This document shows, one piece after another, positions 19,858 to 30,097 of a stretch of 64,000 nt of DNA (position 1 is its first letter; every line of letters starts with the position of its first letter). The DNA is from Campanula takesimana (Eukaryota > Streptophyta > Magnoliopsida > Asterales > Campanulaceae). The position numbers and the translations under genes were made by a program. Under the pieces are notes generated by a model. The model did no database searches and had not been told where the DNA came from. It was given only the letters and a program-made list of their open reading frames with translations. The DNA is taken from contig JAOWBW010000056.1 of assembly GCA_026119855.1 (NCBI GenBank), forward strand, positions 1,713,324 through 1,777,323, given 5' to 3'.

Positions 19858-20649
19858 ATCATTGAGAATGATGAACCGACAACCTACCAAGAGGCGATGT
19901 ATTCTCCTGATTCGGATAAGTGGCTTGGAGCCATGGAATCTGAATTCAATCCAGGCAAGACAATCAAGTTTGGAATTTGATTGATGCGCCCGAAGGTGTA
20001 AAAACCATAGGATGCAAATGGGTCTTCAAGAAGAAGACTGACATGGATGGGAAGGTGCATACTTACAAAGCTAGACTTGTAGCGAAATGGTATAGGCAAG
20101 TTCATGGTATTGACTATGATGAGACTTTTTCACCCGTAGCAATGATCAAGTCTATAAGAATTTTGCTTGCCATTGCCGCATATCATGACTATGAAATATG
20201 GCAAATGGACGTCAAAACCGCTTTCCTAAATGGAAAAATGCAAGAGGATGTGTATATGACACAACCAGAAGGTTTTGAACAAGATTCTAAGGTATGCAAA
20301 TTGTAGAGATCCATCTATGGATTGAAGCAAGCTTCTAGGAGTTGGAATCTCCGTTTTGATGAATCGGTCAAAGAGTTTGGTTTCATCAAGAATGAAGATG
20401 AGCCTTGTTATACAAGATGATTAGTGGGAGCATAGTGCTATTCCTTATTTTATACATGGATGACATATTACTCATTGGAAACGATGTTCCTACACTTCAG
20501 TTCGTAAAAACTTGGTTAGGAAAATGCTTCGCAATGTATGGGTGAAGCCGCATATATACTTGGCATTAAGATCTATAGAGATAGATCAAGGAGGCTACTT
20601 GGTTTAAGCCAAAGTACATACATTGACAAGGTCATTAGAAGATTCCGTG
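19858..20649 (+). pseudogene. pol: Copia-3 copy 1 reverse transcriptase, truncated
   Basis: The longest piece (19977-20306) has CKWVFKKKTDMDGKVHTYKA, YDETFSPVA and WQMDVKTAFLNG. A TAG at 20304-20306 replaces Gln, small deletions follow near 20410 and 20537, and the catalytic box reads YMDDI. The sequence stops at about 20649, inside RT, and joins leader sequence. RNase H is missing. Confidence 0.9.
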
Positions 20650-21220
20650 TGGATGCCTTATGGCTTAGTTTCGGCCGCACTTCTTGTTGTCTTTTTGCCA
20701 TGCCATGATTAAAACACTTGTTTATACATGGGTGATTTTGATGTGGGTTCGCCTCTGCGAGGTGCATTAATTTTATTCATGTATGAGCAAGATGAGGTTC
20801 ATTAATTCAATGTGGGCTTGCCTCCGTAAGGTGCATTAAATTGAATGGTTCCTATACGTTTAAAATGGTTGGACTTAATTAGGCCTCAAAACAGTTTTGG
20901 GCCTAGGCAAAAGATGATATTAAACATGCCTTTTGAAATTGGATTTCTCAAAGAATCTCATACAAGAATCTAAGAATCATATGGGGTATGATTGACATGA
21001 TTGTCTACCTAATTAATTTAGTTTTGAGCGGTCCGCCTCCGTGGACTCAAAAGTTAAATTAAAGTTGGATCTTAGCCCAATTAAAATTATATTATACATT
21101 GGATGTATATGAAGGTTATATAATTTAGTGGGAGTATTTTTTTTAAAAAAAATACATTATTTATTTCTTTAATGAAACCGGTACTTATTAAATTTTGGAA
21201 ATTTTGCATATTTGTAGACA
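20650..21220 (+). other. second, partial Copia-3 leader
   Basis: Matches 16740-17487 (CCTTATGGCTTAGTTTCGGCC onward) but lacks about 200 bp near 20694. It directly precedes gag copy 2 and marks the recombination or deletion junction between the two gag-pol copies. Confidence 0.88.
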
Positions 21221-21604
21221 ATGACTGCTAACACTCAAACAATTTCGTTGCGATCGATCCTTGAGAAGGATAAGCTCCAAGAGAATGGTACGAACTTTAT
21301 GGATTGGATCCGTAGCCTAATAATTGTTCTTAGTCAAGAAGATAAGTTGTACATTCTCGATGGGCCTCTTCCTGCTGAACCAGAACCTACTGCCCCTACG
21401 GCAGAAAGAGACAGTTACAAGAAACATCGTAATGATTCTAGAGATGTAAGCTGTCTCATGCTTGCTACCATGTGCTCAAAACTCCAACAAAGTTTGGAAC
21501 ATTTGGAAGCTTATGAGATAGGTGTGGAGTTAAGAGCTATGTTTCAAGAGCAAGCTAGGCAAGAGAGGTACAGACCATTGTTGCATTCACTTCTTGCAAA
21601 ATGA
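21221..21604 (+). CDS. gag: Copia-3 copy 2 gag N-terminal fragment
   Basis: Starts like copy 1 (MTANTQTISLRSILEKDKL) and stays parallel for about 118 residues. A one-base deletion near 21572 (TACAGACC against TACAAGACC) shifts the frame and it ends at 21604. A 22-bp deletion near 21690 follows, between CATT repeats. Confidence 0.9.
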   Translation: MTANTQTISLRSILEKDKLQENGTNFMDWIRSLIIVLSQEDKLYILDGPLPAEPEPTAPTAERDSYKKHRNDSRDVSCLMLATMCSKLQQSLEHLEAYEIGVELRAMFQEQARQERYRPLLHSLLAK

Positions 21605-21725
21605 ATGAAAGGCAACAAGTGAGTCCTCACATGCTGAAAATGAAAGGCTATGTAGAGTACCTTGAGAAACTTGGCTATCCAATCCCATTCTTAATTCATT
21701 ACCTAAAAGTTATAATCAGTTTCTG

Positions 21726-23435
21726 ATGAATTATAACATGTATGGAATGGATAAGAATCTCTCCGAGTTCCATGGGATGCTTAAAACTGTGGAGATGAAG
21801 ATTGTGGAGAAAGGTTCTCCCGTACTCTTGGTTCATGATGGGAAGAAGGCTAGTGCCAAAGGAAAGGGTAAGAAAGTTGTCAAACCCAAGATAAGCAAGG
21901 CAAAGGTTGCCAAGGCTTCTGAGGCAAAACCCGATTCACAAAAGGATGCAATCTGCTTCCATTGTCAAGAAATTGGTCATTGGAAACGAAATTGTAAGGC
22001 TTTTTTGGAAGAGCAAAAGAAGAAGAAGGGCAGCAAGGCTGCGTCGACTTCAGGTATCTATATGATATATATTCTCCTTCCTACCACTGATTCTAGGGTA
22101 TTGGATACCGGATGTGGTTCTCACATTTGTTTAAATGTGCAGGGACTAAAGAATAGGAGACTACTTAAAGAGGGTGAAGTAGACCTACGCGTGGGGAATA
22201 GAGCAAGAGTTGCTGCATTAGCCGTAGGGACTTATGAAGCCACTTTACCTTCCGGATTAATTCTTGTTTTGAACAATTGTTATTATGTTCCGGATTTAAG
22301 TAGAAATATTATTTCAATTTCTTGTTTGGATAATGAAGGTTTTAAGTTTCTTATTGAGAATAAGAAATTTTCTATTTATTTAAATGATGTGCTTTATGGT
22401 ATTGCTAATTCATTTAATGGCCTTTATGTCTTGAATGTCAAGAATGAAAATAATGACAATGTCTATCATATAAATAAGAAATCTAAACCTAATGATGTAA
22501 ATCATACTTATTTGTGGCATTGCCGTCTTGGTCATATTAATGAGAAGCATATCTCAAAACTCCATGAGGACGGACTTTTGGGTTCATGTAACTTTGAGTC
22601 ATATGATACTTGTGAGTCGTGTCTTCTTGGAAAAATGACTAAGACACCTTTTACCAAGTTAGGTGAAAGGGCAAGCGACTTATTGGGGTTGATACATTCC
22701 GATGTACGCGGACCATTAAGTAGCAATGCTAGGGGAGGATTTCAATATTTCATAACCTTCAGTGATGATTATAGTAGATTTGGATATGTTTACCTAATGA
22801 AATATAAAAGTGAAGCATTTGAGATATTTAGACTATTTCAAAATGAAGTAGAAAAACAACTTGGCAAAAGTATTAAGGCACTTAGATCAGATCGAGGTGG
22901 AGAATACTTGAGTCATGAATTTGATGATTATCTAAAGAATTATGGAATAGTTTCACAATTGACTCCACCCGGAACACCACAATGGAATGGTGTGTCCGAG
23001 AGGAGAAATCGGACTTTGTTAGACATGGTTCGATCAATGATGAGTCAAGTTGATCTTCCAATATCCTTTTGGGGTTACGCTCTAGAAAACGCCGCATTCA
23101 CACTAAATCGTGTTCCAACTAAATCGGTTCAAAAGACTCCATATGAGATGTGGAGCGGAAAGAAAACTTGTTTATCTTTCATGAAGATTTGGGGTTGCGA
23201 AGCTTTTGTCAAAAGACTTGTCTCTGACAAACTTGCACACAAATCCGACAAATGTATTTTCGTGGGATATCCAAAGGAAACTAGAGGATATTACTTTTAC
23301 AACCGTGAGGACAACAAAGTTTTTGTTTCCCGAACTGGTGTCTTTCTAGAGAAAGAGTTTCTCTCCAAAGAAATCATTGGGAGTAAAATAAATCTTGAAG
23401 AGATTCGAGACCCAGAAAATGACTTGAACCAATAG
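21726..23435 (+). CDS. pol: Copia-3 copy 2 gag C-terminus, protease and integrase
   Basis: A 569-codon frame with the CCHC knuckle, protease LDTGCGSH, the zinc site WHCRLGHIN...CESCLLGK, and integrase D, D, E motifs (HSDVRGP, RSDRGGEY, NGVSERRN) all present. It ends at a one-base deletion near 23425 relative to copy 1. The start codon at 21726 is internal to gag; the true start is at 21221. Confidence 0.93.
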   Translation: MNYNMYGMDKNLSEFHGMLKTVEMKIVEKGSPVLLVHDGKKASAKGKGKKVVKPKISKAKVAKASEAKPDSQKDAICFHCQEIGHWKRNCKAFLEEQKKKKGSKAASTSGIYMIYILLPTTDSRVLDTGCGSHICLNVQGLKNRRLLKEGEVDLRVGNRARVAALAVGTYEATLPSGLILVLNNCYYVPDLSRNIISISCLDNEGFKFLIENKKFSIYLNDVLYGIANSFNGLYVLNVKNENNDNVYHINKKSKPNDVNHTYLWHCRLGHINEKHISKLHEDGLLGSCNFESYDTCESCLLGKMTKTPFTKLGERASDLLGLIHSDVRGPLSSNARGGFQYFITFSDDYSRFGYVYLMKYKSEAFEIFRLFQNEVEKQLGKSIKALRSDRGGEYLSHEFDDYLKNYGIVSQLTPPGTPQWNGVSERRNRTLLDMVRSMMSQVDLPISFWGYALENAAFTLNRVPTKSVQKTPYEMWSGKKTCLSFMKIWGCEAFVKRLVSDKLAHKSDKCIFVGYPKETRGYYFYNREDNKVFVSRTGVFLEKEFLSKEIIGSKINLEEIRDPENDLNQ

Positions 23436-23689
23436 TGGAACAAGAACAAGAACCACAAGGAGTTGTGGAACCTGTTCAAAATAGACAAGCAACTCACAGA
23501 TCTAGTAGGTTACGATCCGAGCCCGAGAGATATGGATTTCTCTTAACGGATAGTAATGAGGTGGAAATCATTGAGAATGATGAACCGACAACCTACCAAG
23601 AGGCGATGTCTTCTCCTGATTCGAACAAATGGCTTGGAGCCATGAATCCGAATTGCAATCCATGCAAGGCAATCAAGTTTGGAATTTGA
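23435..23689 (+). pseudogene. pol: Copia-3 copy 2 integrase-RT linker
   Basis: Continues the linker (RSSRLRSEPERYGFLLTDSNEV, then TYQEAMSSPDSNKW) in another frame. A lost G in GCCATGAATCC near 23645 shifts it again into the RT frame. Confidence 0.8.
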
Positions 23690-24699
23690 TTGATGCACCC
23701 GAAGGTGTAAAAACCATAGGATGCACATGGGTCTTCAAGAAGAAGACTGACATGGATGGGAAGGTGCATACTTACAAAGCTAGACTTGTAGCGAAGGGTT
23801 ATAGGCAAGTTCATGGTATTGACTATGATGAAACCTTTTCACCCGTAGCAATGATCAAGTCTATAAGAATTTTTCTTGCCATTGCCGCATATCATGACTA
23901 TGAAATATGGCAAATGGACGTCAAAACCGCTTTCCTAAATGGAAAACTACAAGAGGATGTGTATATGACACAACCGGAAGGTTTTGAAGAGAATTCTAAG
24001 GTATGCAAATTGCAGAGATCTATCTATGGATTGAAGCAAGCTTCAAGGAGTTGGAATCTCTGTTTTGATGAATCGGTCAAAGAGTTTGGTTTCATCAAGA
24101 ACAAAGATGAACCTTGTGTATACAAGAAGATTAGTGGGAGCATAGTGCTATTCCTTATTTTATACGTGGATGACATATTACTCATTGGAAACGATATTCC
24201 TACACTTCAGTTCGTGAAGACTTGGTTAGGAAAATGCTTCGCAATGAAAGATATGGGTGAAGCCGCATATATACTTGGCATTAAGATCTATATAGATAGA
24301 TCAAGGAGGCTACTTGGTTTAAGCCAAAGTACATACATTGACAAGGTTATTAAAAGATTCCGTATAGAAAATTCTAAAAGAGAAACCTTACCAGTGTTAC
24401 ATGGATTTTCTCTAAGCAAGACTCAATGTCCTAAGACAAAAGATGAGCGTGAGAAAATGAATGATGTTCCATATGCTTCGGCAATTGGGTCCATCATGTA
24501 TGCCATGATTTGTACTAGGCCAGATGTATCTTATGCTTTAAGCATGACAAGTAGATACCAATCTGACCCCGGTGAAAATCACTGGATGGCTGTAAAAGCG
24601 ATTCTTAAGTACTTGAGAAGAACTAAAGATTCGTTTTTGGTCTATGGAGCAATGGAAGATGATCTCGTGGTAAATGCTTACACGGATGCAAGCTTCTAA
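23629..24699 (+). CDS. pol: Copia-3 copy 2 reverse transcriptase and start of RNase H
   Basis: RVT_2 domain with CTWVFKKKTDMDG, YKARLVAKGYRQ, WQMDVKTAFLNG, SIYGLKQASRSW and catalytic YVDDI. It continues to the RNase H start (YTDASF) and ends at a TAA (24697-24699) where CAA is expected. This is the fullest RT copy in the element. Confidence 0.93.
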   Translation: MAWSHESELQSMQGNQVWNLIDAPEGVKTIGCTWVFKKKTDMDGKVHTYKARLVAKGYRQVHGIDYDETFSPVAMIKSIRIFLAIAAYHDYEIWQMDVKTAFLNGKLQEDVYMTQPEGFEENSKVCKLQRSIYGLKQASRSWNLCFDESVKEFGFIKNKDEPCVYKKISGSIVLFLILYVDDILLIGNDIPTLQFVKTWLGKCFAMKDMGEAAYILGIKIYIDRSRRLLGLSQSTYIDKVIKRFRIENSKRETLPVLHGFSLSKTQCPKTKDEREKMNDVPYASAIGSIMYAMICTRPDVSYALSMTSRYQSDPGENHWMAVKAILKYLRRTKDSFLVYGAMEDDLVVNAYTDASF

Positions 24700-25155
24700 C
24701 CCGACAAAGATGATAGTCGAACGCAATTAGGTTTTGTGTTTATGTTAAATGGTGGAGCTGTAAGCTGGAAGAGTTCCAAGCAAAGTACAACCGCTGATTC
24801 TACAACGGAAGCTGAGTATATTGCTGCATCAGATGCTGCAAAGGAAGCTGTTTGGATTAAGAAGTTCATCACAGAACTTGAAGTGGTTCCTAGCATTGCT
24901 AATCCAATAGACCTTTATTGCGATAATAATGGTGCTATTGCTCAGGCAAAGGAACCAAGAGCACATCAGAAATCCAAACACATACTTAGGCGATTTCATA
25001 TCATTCGAGAAATCGTTGATAGGGGAGACGTAAAAATATGCAGAGTACCTACTGATGACAATGTTGCGGACCCGCTAACAAAGGGACTTCCACAAGCTAA
25101 ACATGAAGGTCATGTTAGGTCCATGGGTATTAGATACATGGGAGATTGGGCCTAG
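24700..25155 (+). CDS. pol: Copia-3 copy 2 RNase H
   Basis: Same frame as RT after the TAA. It shows TTEAEYIAASDAAKEAVW, the CDNNGAIA box and HQKSKHILRRFHIIRE, and ends MGDWA. These are standard copia RNase H motifs and all look intact. Confidence 0.92.
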   Translation, partial: PDKDDSRTQLGFVFMLNGGAVSWKSSKQSTTADSTTEAEYIAASDAAKEAVWIKKFITELEVVPSIANPIDLYCDNNGAIAQAKEPRAHQKSKHILRRFHIIREIVDRGDVKICRVPTDDNVADPLTKGLPQAKHEGHVRSMGIRYMGDWA

Positions 25156-25156
25156 G

Positions 25157-25169
25157 GCAAGTGGGAGAT
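25157..25169 (+). other. Copia-3 polypurine tract
   Basis: GCAAGTGGGAGAT immediately before the 3' LTR; the likely plus-strand primer. Confidence 0.8.
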
Positions 25170-26667
25170 TGTTGGTAGTGGTGCCCTAGGCACGTTTAAT
25201 AAACGTTGTAATTGTTATCATTTATTTCATATCAATAAAGAGATGTTTTGATTATTATCGTTGTTCATGTTTACTTATAATAATCTCCGTCCCTAGTACT
25301 TGTTAAGCACTAGTATAAAGACTAAATGATCATGAGATGATCATGTTAGATTTATGGGTACTTGTTTGGAACAAGGCACTGGACATGACCCGCTGTATGA
25401 GATTTATGTCATGGTCTATGTCGTACATATATCTCATATTAGTTATGTCATACGAATCCTTAGACATGAATTTATTATAGTCTTCCACTTGATGAACATT
25501 ATGTTTGACATATTCAAACGCTACCTTTAACTGGGTAGTTATAAAGGGTATGATTGGCATAATCGGATTCACGTAGGGAAGAGTAATAAGCTAAATGGAT
25601 TTGTCCCTCTTTGGAGAGATGTCAAGCTTAGGCCTCTCGTAGGAATGATGTTGATGAAAATGTTCGGCCGGACTCAAATGAATTGATTAGATTAATGTCA
25701 ATTGGAATATCAACATATTCGGAATCGAGAAAGTATTGAAAAAAACAAGTTGACTTGTTGACCATGACTTGTGTTCAATGACATCGTGGACAAAGGGATT
25801 GTGACATGTTCTAAAGGAATGCGAACTTGTTTCTAGTTATACTATTTGGGTAGGTATGGTGATTTGCTAAAACCTAATCATATCTTATGGTTTCATGTTT
25901 GAACTCATTGCCAACTTAGTGTAATCCTAGAGGGTCACACACAATAGAACTAATCTTAAATAAAGACTATATCGGAATATTGAGTCGAAGGACTTTGGAG
26001 GAATTTGGAAATTAGGGAAATCTGGGGCAGGTGTGCGACCGCACAAAAGGGTTTGGGCGGCCGCACAACTTGACTCAAAAAGTACCAGAAACCTTCCAGA
26101 TAGATGTGCGAACGTACAGGTGGTTTTGGGCGGCCGCACACCATGTCGGGACTGGTTTCCTAATTTGATTTGGAACAGAATTTTGGACGGGTTTAGACAC
26201 AAGTTTCCTAGTTGTAATAGGCCTAACTTGTATATAAACAGCCAAATTCGGGCCAGAACATATCATAGCTTTTGTGCAAGTCTCAAAGAGTTTGAGAGAG
26301 GTTTTATTTTGTTCTAAGACATCCTAGATTGAAGAACAAAATAATACACAAATAAAATTCCATATAGTTCATATTGATTGTGAAAACGTGTTTCACAATT
26401 TTGGTCTAGCAACCAAGATCAAGTGTTCTTGATATTCGTTCAAGGTGTGGATACTGCAAGAGGGTGAAGCTAATCATCTTCAAAGTTCGTGTTCTTACTT
26501 GTTCGTGATTAAAGATTCAATTTCTCCACCAAGATCAAAGACCAAATTCAAAGTCAACAAGGGTTAGCAAGTATTTGATTTAATCATATGAATGGATCTA
26601 TGGGCTTTGGGTTTCATAAAATTTTAAATGCTATTTTCTGCTGCGCATGTTACTTGGAAATCCAACA
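25170..26667 (+). repeat. Copia-3 3' LTR
   Basis: 1498 bp, TGTTGG...TCCAACA. It differs from the middle LTR at many sites and by indels near 25980 and 26560, so the two are not a fresh pair. Confidence 0.93.
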
Positions 26668-27831
26668 GCCCTCCCCGGCCAAAGTATCCGTACGGATGGG
26701 GAGGGCTCCCCATGGTATTTTTACAGTTTATCAGAAAGACAGTCCAGTTTCAGTCAAAACAGAGGATTTTGCTGAAACTGGACTGGAATGCTGATTTCCA
26801 GTTTATGATTAACAACAAAACCTTAAAGAGTTCATTCCTATGTACCTTGATCATCAAAGGAGCCCTAAAACAAAGATTTGGGTGTGATCAAAGCCAATCA
26901 TTGGAGAAATTTATGAAAAGTTGATGAACATGACATTCAAACCAAAATGACCATTTGGTGGATAAAGATTGCAACTTTACCACCAAAATGGACTTATTAC
27001 ACAAGATTAATCCTTTAGGGACACAAATATAACATAAAGATCAAATCTTTATGTCCCATATTTGGTGATTTATGGCTAGGCCATGGTTGGGATGATAAAG
27101 ATTAAAAATTTATCCACCAATCATGACTCTTATGGCCAAACAAGAATAACATCAACATGAAATGTAACAAATCATGATCATCCTAGGTTTTATCCCATAA
27201 ATCACACACTAGGTGTGAAGGGCACCTTGAATCACCTCATGATTTGGATCATATACATATATAATCATAATATATATAGCTTGGAAAGGCCAAGACTTGT
27301 ATAATATGTAGATGTAGTGCTTGAGATGGACAAGACTTGCAAGAAATATAAAGTGCTTGAAATGGCCAAGACTTTTCAAGAACAAGAAGAAGTAATGCAA
27401 GATAAGCATGTAATATTAACAAAGATAAAAAGAGTTTGAGATGAAGAAGAAGATGGGGAGAAAGAGGCCTCACCTATTGTGGTTATGGCCTATCTTCTTC
27501 TCTAATCACTAAAAGGTGTATATCACTCACCTTCTGCTCTCAAACTGGCAGAGTTTCAACTCACAAACGTTTCCCCCCCCCCTGAAATGATCAGTATGGG
27601 GTTCAATTTATAGGGACTGAGGGCACCCAAACCAGCCGTACGGCTAGGGGCCCCAAGTACCCAAACCATCCGTACGACTCGACTTGGCGAGCTTCTGGAT
27701 TTTTCTAAGTTTAATTCCAGTTCAGTCATGGAATATCAGGTTCATCCTAGTGAGGTCCTGGCCCCTTGGTTTATCTCTGAATGGTACCAAGAATTCCTCT
27801 AAGTAGGTCATTTTCAGATTGGGGTACTTAC
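26668..27831 (-). repeat. Gypsy-A 3' LTR, inner part
   Basis: Ends GGGGTACTTACA at 27831, followed by GAGCCCCTCGGC, the complement of the same PPT-like sequence that precedes the Gypsy-B 3' LTR. A TATAAAT box lies on the minus strand at 27606-27612. CCGTACG words occur at about 26688, 27641 and 27670. A poly-C run is at about 27570. Leucine-rich open frames inside are not convincing genes. Confidence 0.7.
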
Positions 27832-27845
27832 AGAGCCCCTCGGCA
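27832..27845 (-). other. Gypsy-A polypurine tract
   Basis: On the minus strand GCCGAGGGGCTC sits directly before the LTR. Gypsy-B has the same 12 bases before its 3' LTR. Confidence 0.8.
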
Positions 27846-27880
27846 ACGTCGCTTTTGAAGAAAGCAGGGTTGTCGACAAA

Positions 27881-28133
27881 ATAAGCATCCCAATCTGATG
27901 GGAGGACGGCATAGCCGATTTGGGTGAGAGAATTTCAAGGCTACTCAAACCTATAAGCATCCCATTTTGATGGGAGGACGGCATAGCCGATTTGGGTGAG
28001 AGATTCTAAGGCTACTCAAACCTATAAGCATCCCATTTTGATGGGAGGACGGCATAGCCAATTTGGGTGAGAGATTCTAAGGCTACTCAAACCTATAAGC
28101 ATCCCATTTTGATGGGAGGACGGCATAGCCGAT
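27881..28133. repeat. Gypsy-A minisatellite 1 (71-72 bp unit)
   Basis: Four units of GCATCCCATTTTGATGGGAGG... with starts 27881, 27953, 28024 and 28095. Each unit carries a CATCCCATTTTGATGGGA hairpin (TCCCAT/ATGGGA). A degenerate piece recurs at about 28208-28240. Confidence 0.9.
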
Positions 28134-28340
28134 TTGTTCTATGGCTGGACCTAGAGGTATAGGATTCCTACGTATCCCTATTCGAGGGAATCAAGCCTAA
28201 CGTAGTTCGGGTGAGAGATTTTAAGGCTACTCAAACCTATGGGCCTTAGGTGGATATCTATTCATCCTTTCTTAAACAGGCGTGGCCCGAAGGCCGGGCT
28301 TGGTCAACTTGGCCCTATTCGGAGGGGGTTGACTAAAGGG

Positions 28341-28520
28341 GGCTGGCATGGCTCAGAGGCTCAAATGATGGGCATGGCTCAGAGGCTAGACTTGATCGAC
28401 TTGGCTCCATCGGAGAGGGTCGACTCAAGGAATAGGCATGGCTCAGAGGCTCAAATAATGGGCATGGCTCAGAGGCAGGGCTCGATCGACTTGGCTCTAT
28501 CGGAGAGGGTCGATTCGAGG
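28341..28520. repeat. Gypsy-A minisatellite 2 (about 90-bp unit)
   Basis: Two units of GGCATGGCTCAGAGGCT... and GATCGACTTGGCTC...GGAGAGGGTCGA. Confidence 0.8.
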
Positions 28521-28558
28521 GTAACTAGTCTTACATCCGACTAAGGACTGCCAGGACA

Positions 28559-28800
28559 CATGGTCAATTTGGTCAACTTTTCTCATGGCGGAGGGTCGAC
28601 TACACAAACTGGTCAACTTATCTCATGACGGAGGGTCGACTACACAAACTGGTCAACTTATTTAATGGCGGAGGGTCGACTACAAGGCTGGTCTTACGTC
28701 TCTCCGGACTGCCGCGACACATTTGGTCAACTTTTCTCATGGCAAAGGGTTGACTACACAAACAGGAAAATTGGTCAACTTGGATCTATGGGAGAGGGTT
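28559..28800. repeat. Gypsy-A minisatellite 3 (about 39-bp unit)
   Basis: About five units of GGTCAACTTTTCTCATGG followed by GGAGGGTCGACTACA. Confidence 0.85.
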
Positions 28801-28848
28801 GACTAAACGGGCGGACTTACGAAGGAATGTCGGGACAACAAAATCCAT

Positions 28849-29040
28849 TGGTCTTACGTCATGCCGGACGGCCAAGGACGAATTTCACGGAGCCTAATGG
28901 ACTTATGTCATTCCGGACTGCCAAAGGACACAATCTTACGAATCCTAATGGTCTTATGTTATGCCGGACGGCCAAAGGACACAATCTCACAAAATTTAAT
29001 GGTCTTACGTCATGCTGGACCGCCAAAGGACAATTTTTCA
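28849..29040. repeat. Gypsy-A minisatellite 4 (about 60-bp unit)
   Basis: Units of GGTCTTACGTCATGCCGGAC and GGCCAAAGGACA, roughly four copies with substitutions. Confidence 0.8.
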
Positions 29041-29049
29041 ATTTTTTAA

Positions 29050-29760
29050 CTAGACTTACGAAGAACGGCCACGTTAACTTCCCAAATTCAAACTTTTAAC
29101 CTGGACTTACGAAGCGCGGCCGGGTTAAATTACATACTCTTAACCTGGGCTTCCGAAATACAGCCGGGTTAATTTCCACATTTTTTAACCTGGGCTTACG
29201 AAGCGCGGCCGGGTTAATTTCCACATTTTTTAACCTGGGCTTACGAAGCGCGGCCGGGTTAATTTCCACATTGTTAACATGGGCTTACGAAGCGCGGCCG
29301 GGTTAATTTCCACATTTTAAAATGGGCTTACGAAGTACGGCCGGGTTAAATCACATTCTTAACCTGGGCTTACGAAGTACGGCCGGGCTAATTTCACATT
29401 TTCAACCTGGGCTTACGAAGTACGGCCGGGCTAATTTCACATTCTTAACCTGGGCTTACGAAGTACGGCCGGGCTAATTTCACAGTTTTAACCTGGGCTT
29501 ACGAAGTACAGCCGGGCTAATTTCACATTTTTAACTTGGGCTTACGAAGTACGGCCGGGCTAATTTCACATTCTTAACCTGGGCTTACGAAGTACGGCCG
29601 GGTTAATTTCCACATTTTTAACCTGGGCTTACGAAGTACGGCCGGGCTAATTTCACAAGGTTCACATTCTTGAATCGGGCTTACGAAACACGGCCGGGTA
29701 TATTTCACAAGGTTCACATTCTTGGCTCGGGCTTACGAAACACGGCCGGGTCAATTTCAA
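29050..29760. repeat. Gypsy-A minisatellite 5 (about 43-bp unit)
   Basis: About sixteen units of AACCTGGGCTTACGAAG followed by YRCGGCCGGGTTAATTTCACATT. AACCTGG can pair with CCGGGTT. Later units drift to CCGGGCTAA. Confidence 0.9.
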
Positions 29761-30097
29761 CAAAGCTGGTCTTACGTCCATCTATGGACTGCCCGGTTTT
29801 CATTTTCATTGGGAACCTAATTCTTCTAGGTTCAATTCAAGTTGCATGAGCCGAAAGGGGCCCTTTTCGGGGGTATTTATGACATTGGTTGGGAAGGGGC
29901 TTTGAATGGGTAGGACCACAAAGCTAACTCTCAACAAGAAATCATTAATTTTGGTAGGGCTAAAGTAGCCGTACGGCTAGGAGAGGAAAAACTCCTTTTT
30001 CATTTAATTTTGTTCCAGGCCTGGTCATCTTCTTAAATGCCACAGTCTGAGGTTCATCAATCAGTTCATCATCTTCATTTCGAAAGATTTCTCTTCC
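29761..30097. other. Gypsy-A spacer upstream of antisense ORF
   Basis: Follows the minisatellites and contains AGCCGTACGGCTAG near 29968. It would be the promoter and leader side of the plus-strand antisense ORF. I see no clear TATA box in it. Confidence 0.4.

Larger units (their letters stand above)
13701..26667 (+). mobile_element. Copia-3, composite Ty1/copia element with three LTRs and two gag-pol copies
   Basis: Order: LTR copy cut at position 732 (13701-14432), full LTR (14433-15924), PBS, leader, gag-pol copy 1 truncated in RT (17488-20649), leader fragment (20650-21220), gag-pol copy 2 (21221-25155), PPT, 3' LTR (25170-26667). The cut LTR shares diagnostic bases with the 3' LTR and not with the middle LTR. 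That suggests a same-family nested insertion followed by an internal deletion. Flanks TCTCT and GCCCT do not form a clean TSD. Confidence 0.85.

Noticed and set aside
26588..26924. ORFs across the end of Copia-3 and the start of the Gypsy-A LTR piece
   Set aside because: They cross an element junction at 26667, so they are chance frames.
27209..27473. Leucine-rich minus-strand ORFs
   Set aside because: AT-rich frames inside the Gypsy-A LTR; no family resemblance and a low-complexity look.
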